Assembly (NCBI RefSeq): GCF_000422765.1
Contig: NZ_KE383915.1
Span: 185,435 to 249,434, forward strand
DNA: 64,000 nucleotides
Direction: 5' to 3'
From: Neptunomonas japonica DSM 18939
Lineage (GTDB): Bacteria; Pseudomonadota; Gammaproteobacteria; Pseudomonadales; Balneatricaceae
The notes beneath the pieces are model-generated. The model saw only the letters and a list, made by a program, of their open reading frames with translations, had not been told where the DNA came from and ran no database searches. Positions 26,608 through 35,737 of the stretch are shown in pieces (positions within the stretch are counted from its first letter, which is position 1; each line of letters begins with the position of its first letter). The position numbers were made by a program, and so were the translations under genes.

Positions 26608-26827
26608 GATGTTTGTATGCTCATCTACTGACTCAACCAACTTTTTCAGGGCTACTTCTTTAACGCTATTAGGGCACTAATATTCAAGCAAATAGTCCAC
26701 ATTAGGTGTTTCATTTACAATTGTGGATTTTAGCTTATCCGTTACGTTTTATGTAACTGTTGCAGCACTATTACAATGCTACCTGGACACAGGTCAATTT
26801 CATCTAAACGCTAGGAACCGTCATCCT

Positions 26828-27445
26828 ATGAGTGATTTGTACACGCAAATGATCACCGTCTTTTTAGGCTTTTTTGCAATCATGAACCCTATCGCCAATA
26901 CGGCAGCTTTTGCTGGCCTTGTTGGAGATAAAAGCAAAGCAGAACAGATAAAAATCGCGGCAAAAGCCCTCATTATTACCTTCTTTGTTATTCTCGCTTT
27001 CTCTTTACTGGGAAAAGCGATCTTTCATCTATTTGGTATTACTATTTCGGCATTAAGAATAACAGGAGGCATTTTGGTGTTCCTTGTCGGATATCATATG
27101 CTCAACGGACATACCTCTAAGATGCACACTGCCCAAGGCAGTGAAGAATCCGATATCGCCGTATCGCCTTTAGCCGTTCCTCTGCTTGCGGGCCCAGGCA
27201 CTATTGCCACCGCAATGAACTTCTCATCTTCAGGTGGAACAACAGGGATAATTATTACCGTTTCGGTATTTGCTATTTTGTGTCTGATAACTTTTATCTG
27301 CTTTATTTTTAGCTCGAATATTATCGCGCTTATCGGTAAAAGTGGTATCAGTATTGTGACGCGTTTAATGGGCCTAATTTTAGCTGTTATAGGCACACAA
27401 ATGGTGATCACCGGAGTAACAGCGGTTGTCAGCAGTATGAGCTAA
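26828..27445 (+). CDS. MarC-family integral membrane protein
   Basis: A 205-residue protein with six predicted spans, of the MarC/YhgN (UPF0056) family. It has FFAIMNPIANTAAFAGL near the start and SPLAVPLLAGPGTIATAMNFSS in the centre. The ATG at 26828 is preferred over an upstream extension because the family begins with this short cytoplasmic lead. The role is uncertain; the old link of MarC to antibiotic resistance was not supported. Confidence 0.88.
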   Translation: MSDLYTQMITVFLGFFAIMNPIANTAAFAGLVGDKSKAEQIKIAAKALIITFFVILAFSLLGKAIFHLFGITISALRITGGILVFLVGYHMLNGHTSKMHTAQGSEESDIAVSPLAVPLLAGPGTIATAMNFSSSGGTTGIIITVSVFAILCLITFICFIFSSNIIALIGKSGISIVTRLMGLILAVIGTQMVITGVTAVVSSMS

Positions 27446-27459
27446 GCCTAAGGTGAACT

Positions 27460-27891
27460 ATGAATATTTCGATTACTACAGCAACACTCAATGATGTAAT
27501 AGCCATTACCGCTCTCACGCAAGAGCTGGGTTATTCAGCTAATGAAGCTAAAACCCAGGAGTGGCTAAGTTATATCTTAAACTCGGCTACCCATGCGGTA
27601 TTGATTGCGGTATCGGGTAAAGCGCTGTGTGGTTGGATAGTTGTCGAAAAACGCATATCACTGGAAGCTGGCTTTAAAGCAGAGATAACTGGTTTAGTTG
27701 TAAGTACTCAATACCGCCGTGTCGGAGTGGGTAACAAACTAGTCCACGCGGCACAAGTTTGGGCAACAGATTTGGGCTTAACTCGCTTAGCTGTGCATTC
27801 AAACACTACAAGAGATACCTCACATGTGTTTTATCAATCCCTTGGTTTTGGTTTGAAAAAAACATCACACAATTACGAAAAAACGATTTAA
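27460..27891 (+). CDS. GNAT-family N-acetyltransferase
   Basis: A 143-residue single GNAT domain. The acetyl-CoA-binding motif A is EITGLVVSTQYRRVGVGNKLVHAAQVWA, followed by LAVHSNTTRDTSHVFYQSLGF (motif B). It lies 14 bp after marC, possibly co-transcribed. The acceptor substrate cannot be predicted. Confidence 0.88.
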   Translation: MNISITTATLNDVIAITALTQELGYSANEAKTQEWLSYILNSATHAVLIAVSGKALCGWIVVEKRISLEAGFKAEITGLVVSTQYRRVGVGNKLVHAAQVWATDLGLTRLAVHSNTTRDTSHVFYQSLGFGLKKTSHNYEKTI

Positions 27892-27996
27892 AGACTTTAA
27901 TTGATTTATGCGCATTTACGCTCATAACAATTGTGTTAGTGTTCTGCGTCTTACTACAATTTAGTATCTCCAACACATAAAGGAAGCACCTCAAGC

Positions 27997-28440
27997 ATGT
28001 ACGGTTTTCTCTTGGCTATCCACATATTGTCTGCCACCATTTGGACAGGCGGTCACATCGTTTTATCGCTGGTGATTCTGCCTCGGGTACTCAAAAACCG
28101 TTCTCCTGAGGAGCTGCTTAATTTTGAGTCCGGCTTTGAAAAAATCGGTATGCCGGCGCTTATTATTCAGGTTGTGAGTGGCTTGATGTTGGCATATCAG
28201 CTGATTCCCGATGTCTCATTATGGTTTGATTTCAGCAATCCTTTGGCGCATGGCATTGCGGCAAAACTCACCTTGTTAGCGTTAACTGTTATGTTTGCGA
28301 TTGATGCGCGCTTTCGTGTTATTCCTAAGTTATCAGAAGCCAACCTTGTTGATATGGCGTGGCATATCATCCCTGTTACACTATTCTCGATCCTGTTTGT
28401 TTTAGTGGGCGTGTCATTTCGCGCGGGATGGTTATTGTAA
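27997..28440 (+). CDS. CopD-like integral membrane protein
   Basis: A 147-residue four-span membrane protein with LLAIHILSATIWTGGHI at the start, the conserved His/Trp-Gly segment of the CopD family. A further membrane His lies near GIAAKLTLLALTVMFAIDARFR. CopD proteins are linked to copper handling; short forms like this one are mostly uncharacterised. It precedes an ion-channel gene by 13 bp. Confidence 0.75.
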   Translation: MYGFLLAIHILSATIWTGGHIVLSLVILPRVLKNRSPEELLNFESGFEKIGMPALIIQVVSGLMLAYQLIPDVSLWFDFSNPLAHGIAAKLTLLALTVMFAIDARFRVIPKLSEANLVDMAWHIIPVTLFSILFVLVGVSFRAGWLL

Positions 28441-28453
28441 TTAGGGAGCGATA

Positions 28454-28807
28454 ATGGAGTTTTCATTTACCTTTATTCAGCTGTTTTTTTGGGGTATCTA
28501 TTTAGCCTCTCCCCTACTGTTGATGCTGTGCAGTGTATTTTTATTGCTAGGGCTTATCGTCGGGCATTTAGAATCATGGAATAAGTTTGATTCTCTCTAC
28601 TGGGCGTTTATTACGGCCTTTACGGTGGGTTATGGTGATATTAGGCCATTAAAAAGACGCTCTAAAGTGCTGTCTATTATGATTGCGGGCGTTGGTATTA
28701 TGTTTACCGGCTTGATCGTTGCGATCACTATAGAAACATCGTCTAAAGCGTTTAATATGCATACTGACCCCGCCGTTTTTCAACAGATTGAGCAGTCGTT
28801 AAAGTAA
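28454..28807 (+). CDS. Two-span potassium channel
   Basis: A 117-residue protein with two predicted membrane helices around a pore loop that has a complete selectivity filter TVGYGD (residues 57-62). This is the minimal KcsA-like tetrameric channel plan with no RCK or cyclic-nucleotide domain. Its stop is directly followed by the ATG at 28808, so the next gene may be translationally linked. Confidence 0.85.
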   Translation: MEFSFTFIQLFFWGIYLASPLLLMLCSVFLLLGLIVGHLESWNKFDSLYWAFITAFTVGYGDIRPLKRRSKVLSIMIAGVGIMFTGLIVAITIETSSKAFNMHTDPAVFQQIEQSLK

Positions 28808-29134
28808 ATGAAAAAAACCGATAAGAAAACTGAGAACACGATCAGAGTAGCGCTGACCAACGTTTGTAATGTGGCGTTAGAAGAAGTATCTGGTTTTAAA
28901 TGGATCACCCATTTTGTCAATTACGATAATTTTCCGGGTTCTCTCATCGTTGTTTGCGTCTTTGGCACAAAGAGTGAATTATCCAGCGCTCTTATTGCTC
29001 ATCACGATGACTTTTTGCGAACACTGATCACAAGCAAGCTGCGTGCAGCTAATATTCAATGTAAAAGTGGCCTGCTGTTTGTACGTTTTGATTCAGAAGA
29101 AACCTGGGAACCCCAAAAGTATCGTCTACACTGA
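28808..29134 (+). CDS. Conserved-looking hypothetical protein
   Basis: A 108-residue soluble protein with no signal or membrane segment. The order resembles a small alpha/beta fold: VALTNVCNVALEEVSGFKWITHFVNYDNFPGSLIVVCVFGT, then LRTLITSKLRAANIQ. It begins immediately after the potassium-channel stop and ends 5 bp before the lipase gene, so it is in an operon. No family recognised. Confidence 0.6.
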   Translation: MKKTDKKTENTIRVALTNVCNVALEEVSGFKWITHFVNYDNFPGSLIVVCVFGTKSELSSALIAHHDDFLRTLITSKLRAANIQCKSGLLFVRFDSEETWEPQKYRLH

Positions 29135-29139
29135 ACGCT

Positions 29140-29760
29140 ATGATTAAATCCAATCAGCTTTTTCAGATAATTACCGCCACACTCATTACCTTGTTGCTTA
29201 GCGGTTGTAGTGATCCAAAGCTTGAGCCTATTAAGTATGGCGGTAGTATTCTCGCCTTTGGCGACAGCCTTACGTTTGGCGTTGGCACCGCGCAAGCTAA
29301 TAGCTACCCAGCTGTATTGGCTGAGCTAAGCGGGTTCAATGTTATTAATGCAGGTATCTCTGGTGAGACCACCGAAAGTGGCTTAAAAAGGCTACCGCTT
29401 GAGTTAGATCGCACCTCCCCCGATCTATTGATTCTTATCGAGGGTGGTAATGATATTTTGCAGAACAAAAGCGAGCCTACCATCAAAGCGAATCTCAAAA
29501 AGATGATTGAGCTAGCTCAAAGCAGAGATATACCGGTGGTGCTAATTGGCGTACCACAAAAGCGTTTATTCTCAGATTCTGCGCCACTTTACCAAGAGCT
29601 TGCTGAAGATTACCAACTCGTCTTTGATGGTGCCTTGATTGGTAGCTTAATACGCAGCCCATTCTTAAAATCTGACCATGTGCACTTCAACACACAAGGC
29701 TACCGTAAAATGGCCGAGTCGATCTATGAGCTATTAAGTGACAACGGCGCTATTCTTTAA
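29140..29760 (+). CDS. SGNH-family arylesterase/lysophospholipase (TesA-like) lipoprotein
   Basis: A 206-residue hydrolase with a lipoprotein signal (LLLSGC). The SGNH blocks are clear: GDSLTFG (catalytic Ser), NAGISGETTESG, GGNDIL, and DHVHFNTQGY (catalytic Asp and His). Relatives hydrolyse short acyl esters, thioesters or lysophospholipids in the periplasm. It closes the 27.9-29.8 kb cluster and faces a methyltransferase gene. Confidence 0.88.
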   Translation: MIKSNQLFQIITATLITLLLSGCSDPKLEPIKYGGSILAFGDSLTFGVGTAQANSYPAVLAELSGFNVINAGISGETTESGLKRLPLELDRTSPDLLILIEGGNDILQNKSEPTIKANLKKMIELAQSRDIPVVLIGVPQKRLFSDSAPLYQELAEDYQLVFDGALIGSLIRSPFLKSDHVHFNTQGYRKMAESIYELLSDNGAIL

Positions 29761-29778
29761 ACCAGTTTCAAAATTAAA

Positions 29779-30618
29779 TCACTTCTGTGCACTAACACCC
29801 ATGAGGTGATCTACTTTTTCTACTTTCTTAAAACCTGCCGATTTGAGCCTGCGGATGACACCATCAACAAAGCTGCTACCCTTTCTTAATAAGTGTGGGT
29901 TTCCGGTGTAGTGAAAAAGCCGTCCGTTACGGCGCAACACCCGATAAACCTGGCTGTAAAACTCCTCACTGTACAGCTCACCAGCAAGAGAAAAACGCGG
30001 GGGATCATGAATCACCGAATCAAAGGAGTTACTCGCCATTGTGCCTATTAGCTCATAGCTGCTGCCCTGCAACTGCGTAATGCCTTCTTTTCCTAAATCA
30101 TTTGACCAAGGGTTTTGCGCGCGCAATGCCATGACTTCAGGGCTCAGTTCGATGCTTAACACCTCTATTGCACCCAGACGGTGAGCCGCGATAGCCGCAT
30201 AACCCAAACCACTGCAGCAATCCAGTACCTTGTCGCCGCTGCGCACCGCTTGCTGCGCCATCTCGGATGCACTTTTAAAAGGGTCGGTGCCCTTAGATAT
30301 GTGCATCTTAACGCCGCTGATCTCAAGCAGTGGTGACCCGGCCGTAGGAACGAGCTTATAGTAGCCAGAACTGCGATCTTCTAGAGGCTCAAACTCCCCA
30401 TCGCAACACAGAAAGATCCTCTGTTTCTTCTTAGCCATATATTTGAGTTCATCAATAGAGAGCTTATTATCTTCATCGAGTATCAGGCCTTGGTCATTCA
30501 AGGAGAAACTCTGTTGTGAAAGATTCAGGTCAATAGAGAGCTCAACGCTGGTAAGCCCCTTAGCTAACGCCGCGAGTGCCTGTTTGGCATTTTCAGCGTG
30601 AAGATAGTAGTTGAGCAT
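29779..30618 (-). CDS. Class I SAM-dependent methyltransferase
   Basis: A 279-residue protein whose C-terminal half has a Rossmann methyltransferase core: VLDCCSGLGYAAIAAHRLGA (motif I), VLSIELSP (motif II), FDSVIHDPPRFS (an NPPY-like acceptor motif as DPPR). The N-terminal half is a separate domain of about 100 residues. RNA or small-molecule targets are both possible. Confidence 0.8.
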   Translation of the reverse strand: MLNYYLHAENAKQALAALAKGLTSVELSIDLNLSQQSFSLNDQGLILDEDNKLSIDELKYMAKKKQRIFLCCDGEFEPLEDRSSGYYKLVPTAGSPLLEISGVKMHISKGTDPFKSASEMAQQAVRSGDKVLDCCSGLGYAAIAAHRLGAIEVLSIELSPEVMALRAQNPWSNDLGKEGITQLQGSSYELIGTMASNSFDSVIHDPPRFSLAGELYSEEFYSQVYRVLRRNGRLFHYTGNPHLLRKGSSFVDGVIRRLKSAGFKKVEKVDHLMGVSAQK

Positions 30619-30743
30619 GTCGATCGCTTATCTTGTTGGATTTTATGGTCTGCACTATACCCTGTTTATACTATTTAGTAGTAGCCGATTAAAAATCGGC
30701 GCTGTAAAAAATGGCAGTACAGTCCCTTGGCTAATAAGAAGCG

Positions 30744-30770
30744 AGAAGCCCCACTTAAGCGAGGGCTTCT
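30744..30770 (-). terminator. Putative terminator downstream of monooxygenase-domain gene
   Basis: AGAAGCCC and GGGCTTCT form an 8-bp stem just past the stop at 30777. The T tract on the minus strand is weak. Confidence 0.45.
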
Positions 30771-30776
30771 AGGCTA

Positions 30777-31109
30777 CTAACCAAGATCTTTAGGCGCTTG
30801 CTCTCTGTCGTCCATACCGTAATCACGCAGTACTTCTGCTACCCGTAGCCTGTAGTTATCAAATAAAGAACCACGCCCTTTTGCTTGCGCTTTACGATGC
30901 ATTACCTGATTGCGCCACGCTTTTACGGCAGCCTCATTCTCCCAAAAAGATAACGAAAGAAAGCGTTTAGAGTTGGCTAAACTTTGGAAGCGTTCGATTG
31001 AGATAAAGCCTTCCATTTCGGATAGTATGCTTTTTAGCTCGGCCGCTATTTCGAAGTATTCCTCTTTCCCTTCATCTTTTGGCTCTAGCTCAAAAATCAC
31101 GGCAATCAT
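30777..31109 (-). CDS. Antibiotic biosynthesis monooxygenase (ABM) domain protein
   Basis: A 110-residue ferredoxin-like protein from the ATG at 31109 (MIAVIFELEPKDEGKEEYF). FLSLSFWENEAAVKAWRNQVMHRKAQAKGR is the ABM signature segment. ABM proteins are dimeric oxygenases or heme-interacting proteins of varied function. An in-frame ATG lies at 31130, but the domain begins at 31109. Confidence 0.82.
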   Translation of the reverse strand: MIAVIFELEPKDEGKEEYFEIAAELKSILSEMEGFISIERFQSLANSKRFLSLSFWENEAAVKAWRNQVMHRKAQAKGRGSLFDNYRLRVAEVLRDYGMDDREQAPKDLG

Positions 31110-31163
31110 ATTTCTACCCTCGCTGCTCATATCATAAACATTTTACGCTAGCACAGTAGTTAT

Positions 31164-31334
31164 TTACTGACGCCAAAACGGTTTACTCGCTTCTAACAAT
31201 GCATCTACACGGCTTACACCAATACCTTCCAAAGCATCTTGATCTAAAGTTGCCAGGTCACGACGTGAACGCTGGCGCTGCCGTAACTTACGTAATCGCT
31301 GTGCAATTCTCCTAAATATTTCAATGACAACCAT
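31164..31334 (-). CDS. DUF1127-family small protein
   Basis: A 56-residue arginine-rich protein. ATG at 31334 follows GGAGG by 8 bp. The sequence shows the DUF1127 pattern: basic N-terminus RRIAQRLRKLRQRQRSRRDLATL, then DQDALEGIGVSRVDALLEASKPFW. DUF1127 proteins in alphaproteobacteria affect phosphate or RNA metabolism and stress adaptation; the role here is unknown. Confidence 0.8.
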   Translation of the reverse strand: MVVIEIFRRIAQRLRKLRQRQRSRRDLATLDQDALEGIGVSRVDALLEASKPFWRQ

Positions 31335-31584
31335 CGTTACACCCTCCTACCGTTGCTGGTAGATATCTTAAGTCACCAACTTATCTATTCAGAATGTATC
31401 TTTCTTGTAGCCAATAAAGCATGTTATTTTCATTAGCGACCTCCTTGTATTACAGACATTGTAATCATTGAGAACATCACTGCTTCGATGAGCATCGAAG
31501 TATTATCTCGCTATTCGTTTACTATCATTGAACTTGAATAGAGTTCTCATAGAACTGTCATAGAACAAAGGAGGCTTGCTGAAA

Positions 31585-32295
31585 GTGGAACCCAACATAT
31601 CATTTGTAGCCAGCTTAATTGGTGATGCAGCACGGGCCAGTATGCTTACCGCCTTAATGGGCGGTAAAGCACTCACAGCTACTGAGTTAGCAATTGAAGC
31701 GGGCATTACATCGCAAACCGCCAGTAGCCACTTAAGTAAGCTAGTAGATGGCCAGCTGCTTATCGTTCGTAAGCAAGGTCGGCATAAGTACTTTCAGTTA
31801 AAAGGCAGTGATATTGCACAGCTTTTAGAAATGCTTTTAAACGTGACATCTAAAATCACACATAGCAAAACAGTAACAGGGCCGAGCGACCCTAGGCTGC
31901 GCCAAGCACGAGTTTGTTACGACCACCTGGCAGGAGAACTCAGCGTTGCGCTGTTTAACTCATTGGTTAAAAACGCATGGATAGAAGATAACGGTATAAA
32001 TGATAGCGAAGCACGCTTAACGTCCACAGGTAAAGCGTGCTTCACGGAGCTAGGTGTAGATTTCAACATCCTAAATACCAGCAAACGCCCGGTATGTAAG
32101 GCTTGTTTAGATTGGAGTGAACGCCGCAGCCATTTAGCTGGTGCTTTGGGCCAGTGGATATTAAACGATCTCTTTAATAAGGGCTGGGCGTCCAAAGACC
32201 TGGATTCAAGAGCGGTTCACTTTACCCCTGCAGGGTTAAAGTTATTTGCTAAGAAGTACGACATTCCTCTCTTATTACCTACGCATAGCCATTAA
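31585..32295 (+). CDS. ArsR-family winged-helix regulator
   Basis: A 236-residue protein from a GTG at 31585, chosen because AAAGGAGG ends 10 bp before it, while the TTG at 31576 is too close. The N-terminal ArsR helix-turn-helix is ALTATELAIEAGITSQTASSHLSKLVDGQLLIVRKQGRHKYFQL. The long C-terminal half (residues about 110-236) contains CKACLDWSERRSHLAGALG, with two Cys and a His that might bind metal. Longer than canonical ArsR. It converges on a nitroreductase gene. Confidence 0.82.
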   Translation: MEPNISFVASLIGDAARASMLTALMGGKALTATELAIEAGITSQTASSHLSKLVDGQLLIVRKQGRHKYFQLKGSDIAQLLEMLLNVTSKITHSKTVTGPSDPRLRQARVCYDHLAGELSVALFNSLVKNAWIEDNGINDSEARLTSTGKACFTELGVDFNILNTSKRPVCKACLDWSERRSHLAGALGQWILNDLFNKGWASKDLDSRAVHFTPAGLKLFAKKYDIPLLLPTHSH

Positions 32296-32332
32296 AAGCT
32301 ATTTATGCAGCATAGGCTCACACTGTTTTACA

Positions 32333-32938
32333 TTAAAAAGAATTCTCAAATACCACTTCTCTTAGCGGCAGCTGCCCTGCTTTAGGCCACGGGTCTTTTA
32401 TTCCTTTACCAATGGCTATCATCGGCCCCATAACGTGATCATCTGGTAAGTTAACCAGCTTCGCTACTTCATCAATATCGTAACCAATTAGCGGGCAAGA
32501 CTGATAGCCCAACTCCTGCGCTGCTAGCATCATGGTTTGCATTGCCATACCAATTGAGCGGTGTGCTTCATCGCGTTGCAGCCAATCACGCCCTTCATGA
32601 AACGGCCCCATCCAACTCACTAGCATTTCTCCCACTTCTTGTGGTGCATTAGCCCAATAGCGCTCTGGTGTTTTGTTCCAAGCTTTTACATCTGCGGTAA
32701 ATAACACCAACATAGATGCGTCGGTAATCTGTGCTTGGTCATTAGCGTACTGCTTGCATATCTGCGCACGTAATGCAGGATCACGCAGTATGATAAAACG
32801 CCAATGCTGGCAGTTATAGCTAGTGGGTGCCTGTATCGCTGCTTGTAGTAATGTGTTTTCTTCTTCTGCTGTTAAGTGATGTTGCGCGTCAAAATGCTTA
32901 ACGGCACGACGATTATAGATAGCTTCAAGCGTATTCAT
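32333..32938 (-). CDS. Nitroreductase-family protein
   Basis: A 201-residue FMN-dependent nitroreductase-fold protein: IYNRRAVKHFD (phosphate-binding Arg pair), APTSYNCQHWRFIILRD, SIGMAMQTMMLAAQELGYQSCPLIGYD and MIAIGKG. It probably reduces nitro or quinone compounds with NAD(P)H. Its ATG overlaps the stop of the DMT-transporter gene (ATGA), so the two are co-translated and may form a small detoxification operon beside the MarR gene. Confidence 0.88.
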   Translation of the reverse strand: MNTLEAIYNRRAVKHFDAQHHLTAEEENTLLQAAIQAPTSYNCQHWRFIILRDPALRAQICKQYANDQAQITDASMLVLFTADVKAWNKTPERYWANAPQEVGEMLVSWMGPFHEGRDWLQRDEAHRSIGMAMQTMMLAAQELGYQSCPLIGYDIDEVAKLVNLPDDHVMGPMIAIGKGIKDPWPKAGQLPLREVVFENSF

Positions 32939-33924
32939 GCGTGTTTCTCCACGTTTGGTAAAGGTGTAGGTGATGAGTTAGGTAACTGTGCTGTGTGTTC
33001 TTTCGCTCCGCGCTGGAACAGCACAATACCAATGGCAACCAGAACACCTGCCAAGCCAAGATTAGGCGGTGCCACTTCACCCAATACAAATACGGCCAAT
33101 AGTGTGCCACTGAGCGCTGCAACCGTTCCTATTTGGCTGAGGTAAACAGGCCCGGCAAGCTGCTGAAGCAAAAAATAAAACAGATAAAGAATCGTAAAAA
33201 CGGCAACTTCTAAGGTGAGCAACACAATCGCTTCGCTTGAAGTAAATAGACTTGCTGCTTGGCCTGTTTCAAGAAACAACACAAACGGTAGTAGCGTAAT
33301 AGCGCCTCCCAGCAGCATGAGTGCTGCCAAAAACACAGGGGATGCCGCTGTAGGCCAACGTAATGTTCGGTAAATATTTCCGCAGGCAATTACAACCGGC
33401 ATCGATAACACTAAAAGAATCCAGCCCTGCGCTTCGCCCGTGTCGCCATTCTTAGCGGCCGCAAGCACTATGCCACCGCTGAGCCCTAATAGAACGCCCA
33501 CAAGACGTAATGCTCGCAGCCGCTCCATTCGTAACACAACCGCTAATAACCATGTAATGAGTATAGGAAAGGCAAAGCTTAATGAGATAAACCCTGCCCC
33601 AACATGGCGAATTGCTAAAAACCCCAGCGCATTAGGTAGCGCAAACAACACACCAGAAACCAGCCCGTATTCAAGCATGCGTTTGTTTAATACCACCGGG
33701 TGTCGTTTAAGTGCACAGATGAAACAAAGCATGATGCTAGCGCCCAGCATTGCCACCATAAGAAAAGTTAATAACGGAGCCCCCGCCGTAGAAGCAAGCT
33801 TACCCACCACTAACGATAACGATAGAAAAACACCCACCAGCAACAAACACGTAAAAGCGTAAAAACCAGTTCTATCAGTTGGTTTAGCTGAACGGTGGTT
33901 ATTCGACTTTCTGCTAACCGACAT
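32935..33924 (-). CDS. DMT/EamA-family transporter
   Basis: A 329-residue, ten-span member of the drug/metabolite transporter superfamily with two EamA repeats. The ATG at 33924 (MSVSRKSNN) is chosen because AGGAG lies 7 bp upstream; an in-frame ATG at 33966 would add 14 residues. It overlaps the nitroreductase gene by 4 bp and is divergent from a MarR regulator. Export of a metabolite or toxic compound is likely; substrate unknown. Confidence 0.85.
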   Translation of the reverse strand: MSVSRKSNNHRSAKPTDRTGFYAFTCLLLVGVFLSLSLVVGKLASTAGAPLLTFLMVAMLGASIMLCFICALKRHPVVLNKRMLEYGLVSGVLFALPNALGFLAIRHVGAGFISLSFAFPILITWLLAVVLRMERLRALRLVGVLLGLSGGIVLAAAKNGDTGEAQGWILLVLSMPVVIACGNIYRTLRWPTAASPVFLAALMLLGGAITLLPFVLFLETGQAASLFTSSEAIVLLTLEVAVFTILYLFYFLLQQLAGPVYLSQIGTVAALSGTLLAVFVLGEVAPPNLGLAGVLVAIGIVLFQRGAKEHTAQLPNSSPTPLPNVEKHA

Positions 33925-34041
33925 CACCCTACTCCTATTGCGTGTTATTATATGCATTAACGGCAAGCTTCTTACTGGAGAGTTTCTTTATAAAAAGCTT
34001 CTTGATTAAAAGTATCTTAACATAGAGATAAATTTATAACA

Positions 34042-34533
34042 ATGAATAAAATCAAATTAGTCACGTCTCAATGGCAGCGTGAGATGCCCCAACTCGACCT
34101 TTTACCGATGAAAGTGGTTGGAAATTTAGGTAAAGCGACCCGCTTAGTGACACGAGATTACTTAGACCCCTTCTTTAAAAGCCACGGTTTACAGCTAGGT
34201 GAGTTTGATGTGCTGGCCACGTTACGCCGCTCAGGCGCACCCTATGAATTAGCGCCCACACAGTTATTTGAAGCATTACTGATTTCATCTGGCGGAATGA
34301 CTAACCGCTTAGACCGGCTCGAAAAAGCAGGGTTAATTGCACGTGCTCCCAACCCTGAAGACCGCCGCGGTACGCTGGTGCTATTAAGCGAAGAAGGACT
34401 CGCGTTAATGAACAGCATCGTCCCACTGCACGTGGAAAACGAAGCACGCTCGCTATCGAATCTCAGCAGAGAAGAGCAAGAAACACTAGATAGGTTGTTA
34501 GAAAAACTGATCGATGGACTGGAAGAAGAATAG
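34042..34533 (+). CDS. MarR-family transcriptional regulator
   Basis: A 163-residue MarR protein with the winged-helix core LLISSGGMTNRLDRLEKAGLIARAPNPEDRRGTLVLLSEEGLAL. The Asp-Arg-Arg wing is intact. It is divergent from the DMT transporter-nitroreductase pair, its probable target. Confidence 0.9.
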   Translation: MNKIKLVTSQWQREMPQLDLLPMKVVGNLGKATRLVTRDYLDPFFKSHGLQLGEFDVLATLRRSGAPYELAPTQLFEALLISSGGMTNRLDRLEKAGLIARAPNPEDRRGTLVLLSEEGLALMNSIVPLHVENEARSLSNLSREEQETLDRLLEKLIDGLEEE

Positions 34534-34589
34534 AACTTCAAAAGGTGCTGTAAAGTTTAGCAGGCCCTTTTAGGGCCTAAAGCATCCGG

Positions 34590-34777
34590 TTATAAATGCG
34601 CTTTCAAATATTCGTGCAAGCACTTTGCTTTGGCATTCAGTAAACGCCCGCCCAATTGTTGTTCAAGCTTTTGTAGCTTTCGTGTCATGGTCGCGCAGGA
34701 ATATTCAATTGCTGAGCGGCGGCCACTAAGCCACGATGCTGAACAATATGCACAAATAAAGCGATGTCATCATACAT
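34590..34777 (-). pseudogene. LysR-family regulator remnant
   Basis: The minus strand encodes a LysR N-terminus broken by a frameshift: MYDDIALFVHIVQHRGLVAAAQ with QLNIPARP, then in another frame TMTRKLQKLEQQLGGRLLN, followed soon by a stop. The effector domain is absent. This is a truncated and frameshifted helix-turn-helix fragment of about 60 codons. Confidence 0.7.
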
Positions 34778-34890
34778 GTCTTATTATTCCATATTTGGAA
34801 TTTAACATTCGAAATATCAGCATATATTCCATAGTTGAAAACATCTAGGATACGTTTACTTTTTGATAATACCGCCAACGTGAGAGTAAA

Positions 34891-35100
34891 ATGAAGCAAA
34901 GAATCATATTTGCCGTGCTAATGTCCTTCCTATTATCATTGTTAATGACCTGTTGGGTTACCTGGATTAACTTAGGATGGATTGAGAGCTTTTTCACCCA
35001 GTGGTTGCACGCCTTTTCACTTGCTTGGCCTGTAGCAGGACTTATTTCATTCTTTATTGGGCCTGAAATTTATAAAATATCGGAGAAGTTCTCTCAATAA
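34891..35100 (+). CDS. DUF2798-family small membrane protein
   Basis: A 69-residue protein with two membrane spans (IIFAVLMSFLLSLLMTCWVTWINLG and FSLAWPVAGLISFFIGP). It matches the DUF2798 pattern of a short double-span protein ending in a Pro-containing second helix. Function unknown. Often near efflux or MarR/LysR genes. Confidence 0.75.
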   Translation: MKQRIIFAVLMSFLLSLLMTCWVTWINLGWIESFFTQWLHAFSLAWPVAGLISFFIGPEIYKISEKFSQ

Positions 35101-35184
35101 TGATATTTAACTGATGCTGTAAAGATTTACCGACCTTTCGCAGCCAACCTTTACAACACCACGATTCGATATAACAGCGCGGGC

Positions 35185-35520
35185 CTAATTTGTTAATACA
35201 GCAAGCATTTTATGTATATTTTTTGTGGTAATTGCCCCCATCAACTCAGGGTTTGCGAGTGCGTAAATATAGCCTTCATTTTTCTCGCAATTGATATCAT
35301 CTCGACACTCAATAAAGTTGGCCCACTCCTCAAGATCATCTTCTGAGATACAACCAGAGATAAATTTTTGCAATACAGCCGCTAATATTGAATCTGATAT
35401 CTCAACAAAATCATCGTTGTCATCGGTAAATACAAAACCAAATTTGGCTAATTCTGTAAACGCCTGCTCCCGATACTTACCAAATGTGATGATTTGCGTT
35501 AATGACTCAACTCTATTCAT
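35185..35520 (-). CDS. Hypothetical acidic protein
   Basis: A 111-residue soluble, acidic protein (FTDDNDDFVEISDSILAAVLQKFISG, SEDDLEEWANFIECRDD). No signal or membrane segment and no recognised family. The composition resembles some polymorphic-toxin immunity proteins, but no toxin gene adjoins it. ATG at 35520. Confidence 0.5.
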   Translation of the reverse strand: MNRVESLTQIITFGKYREQAFTELAKFGFVFTDDNDDFVEISDSILAAVLQKFISGCISEDDLEEWANFIECRDDINCEKNEGYIYALANPELMGAITTKNIHKMLAVLTN

Positions 35521-35737
35521 TCTCTATATCTCTGGTGTTATAAGGCTCACTGCATAGCCAATACAGATTAGTAGATCATAGAAGAAACTACATTAAGTTA
35601 ATCATTATTAAAAACTCAGGATAAGTAGATATCCCAGAGCCATATTAACCTTTCATTTTCCATGGTTTTTCTTTTAAAAACATACATCTATATCAAAAAA
35701 CTTCAACAGAAAACCGCCAATTCTTAAATTGGCTGCT

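Noticed and set aside
35185-35520. Immunity protein of a toxin system
   Set aside because: Acidic composition only; no toxin-like neighbour and no recognised family.
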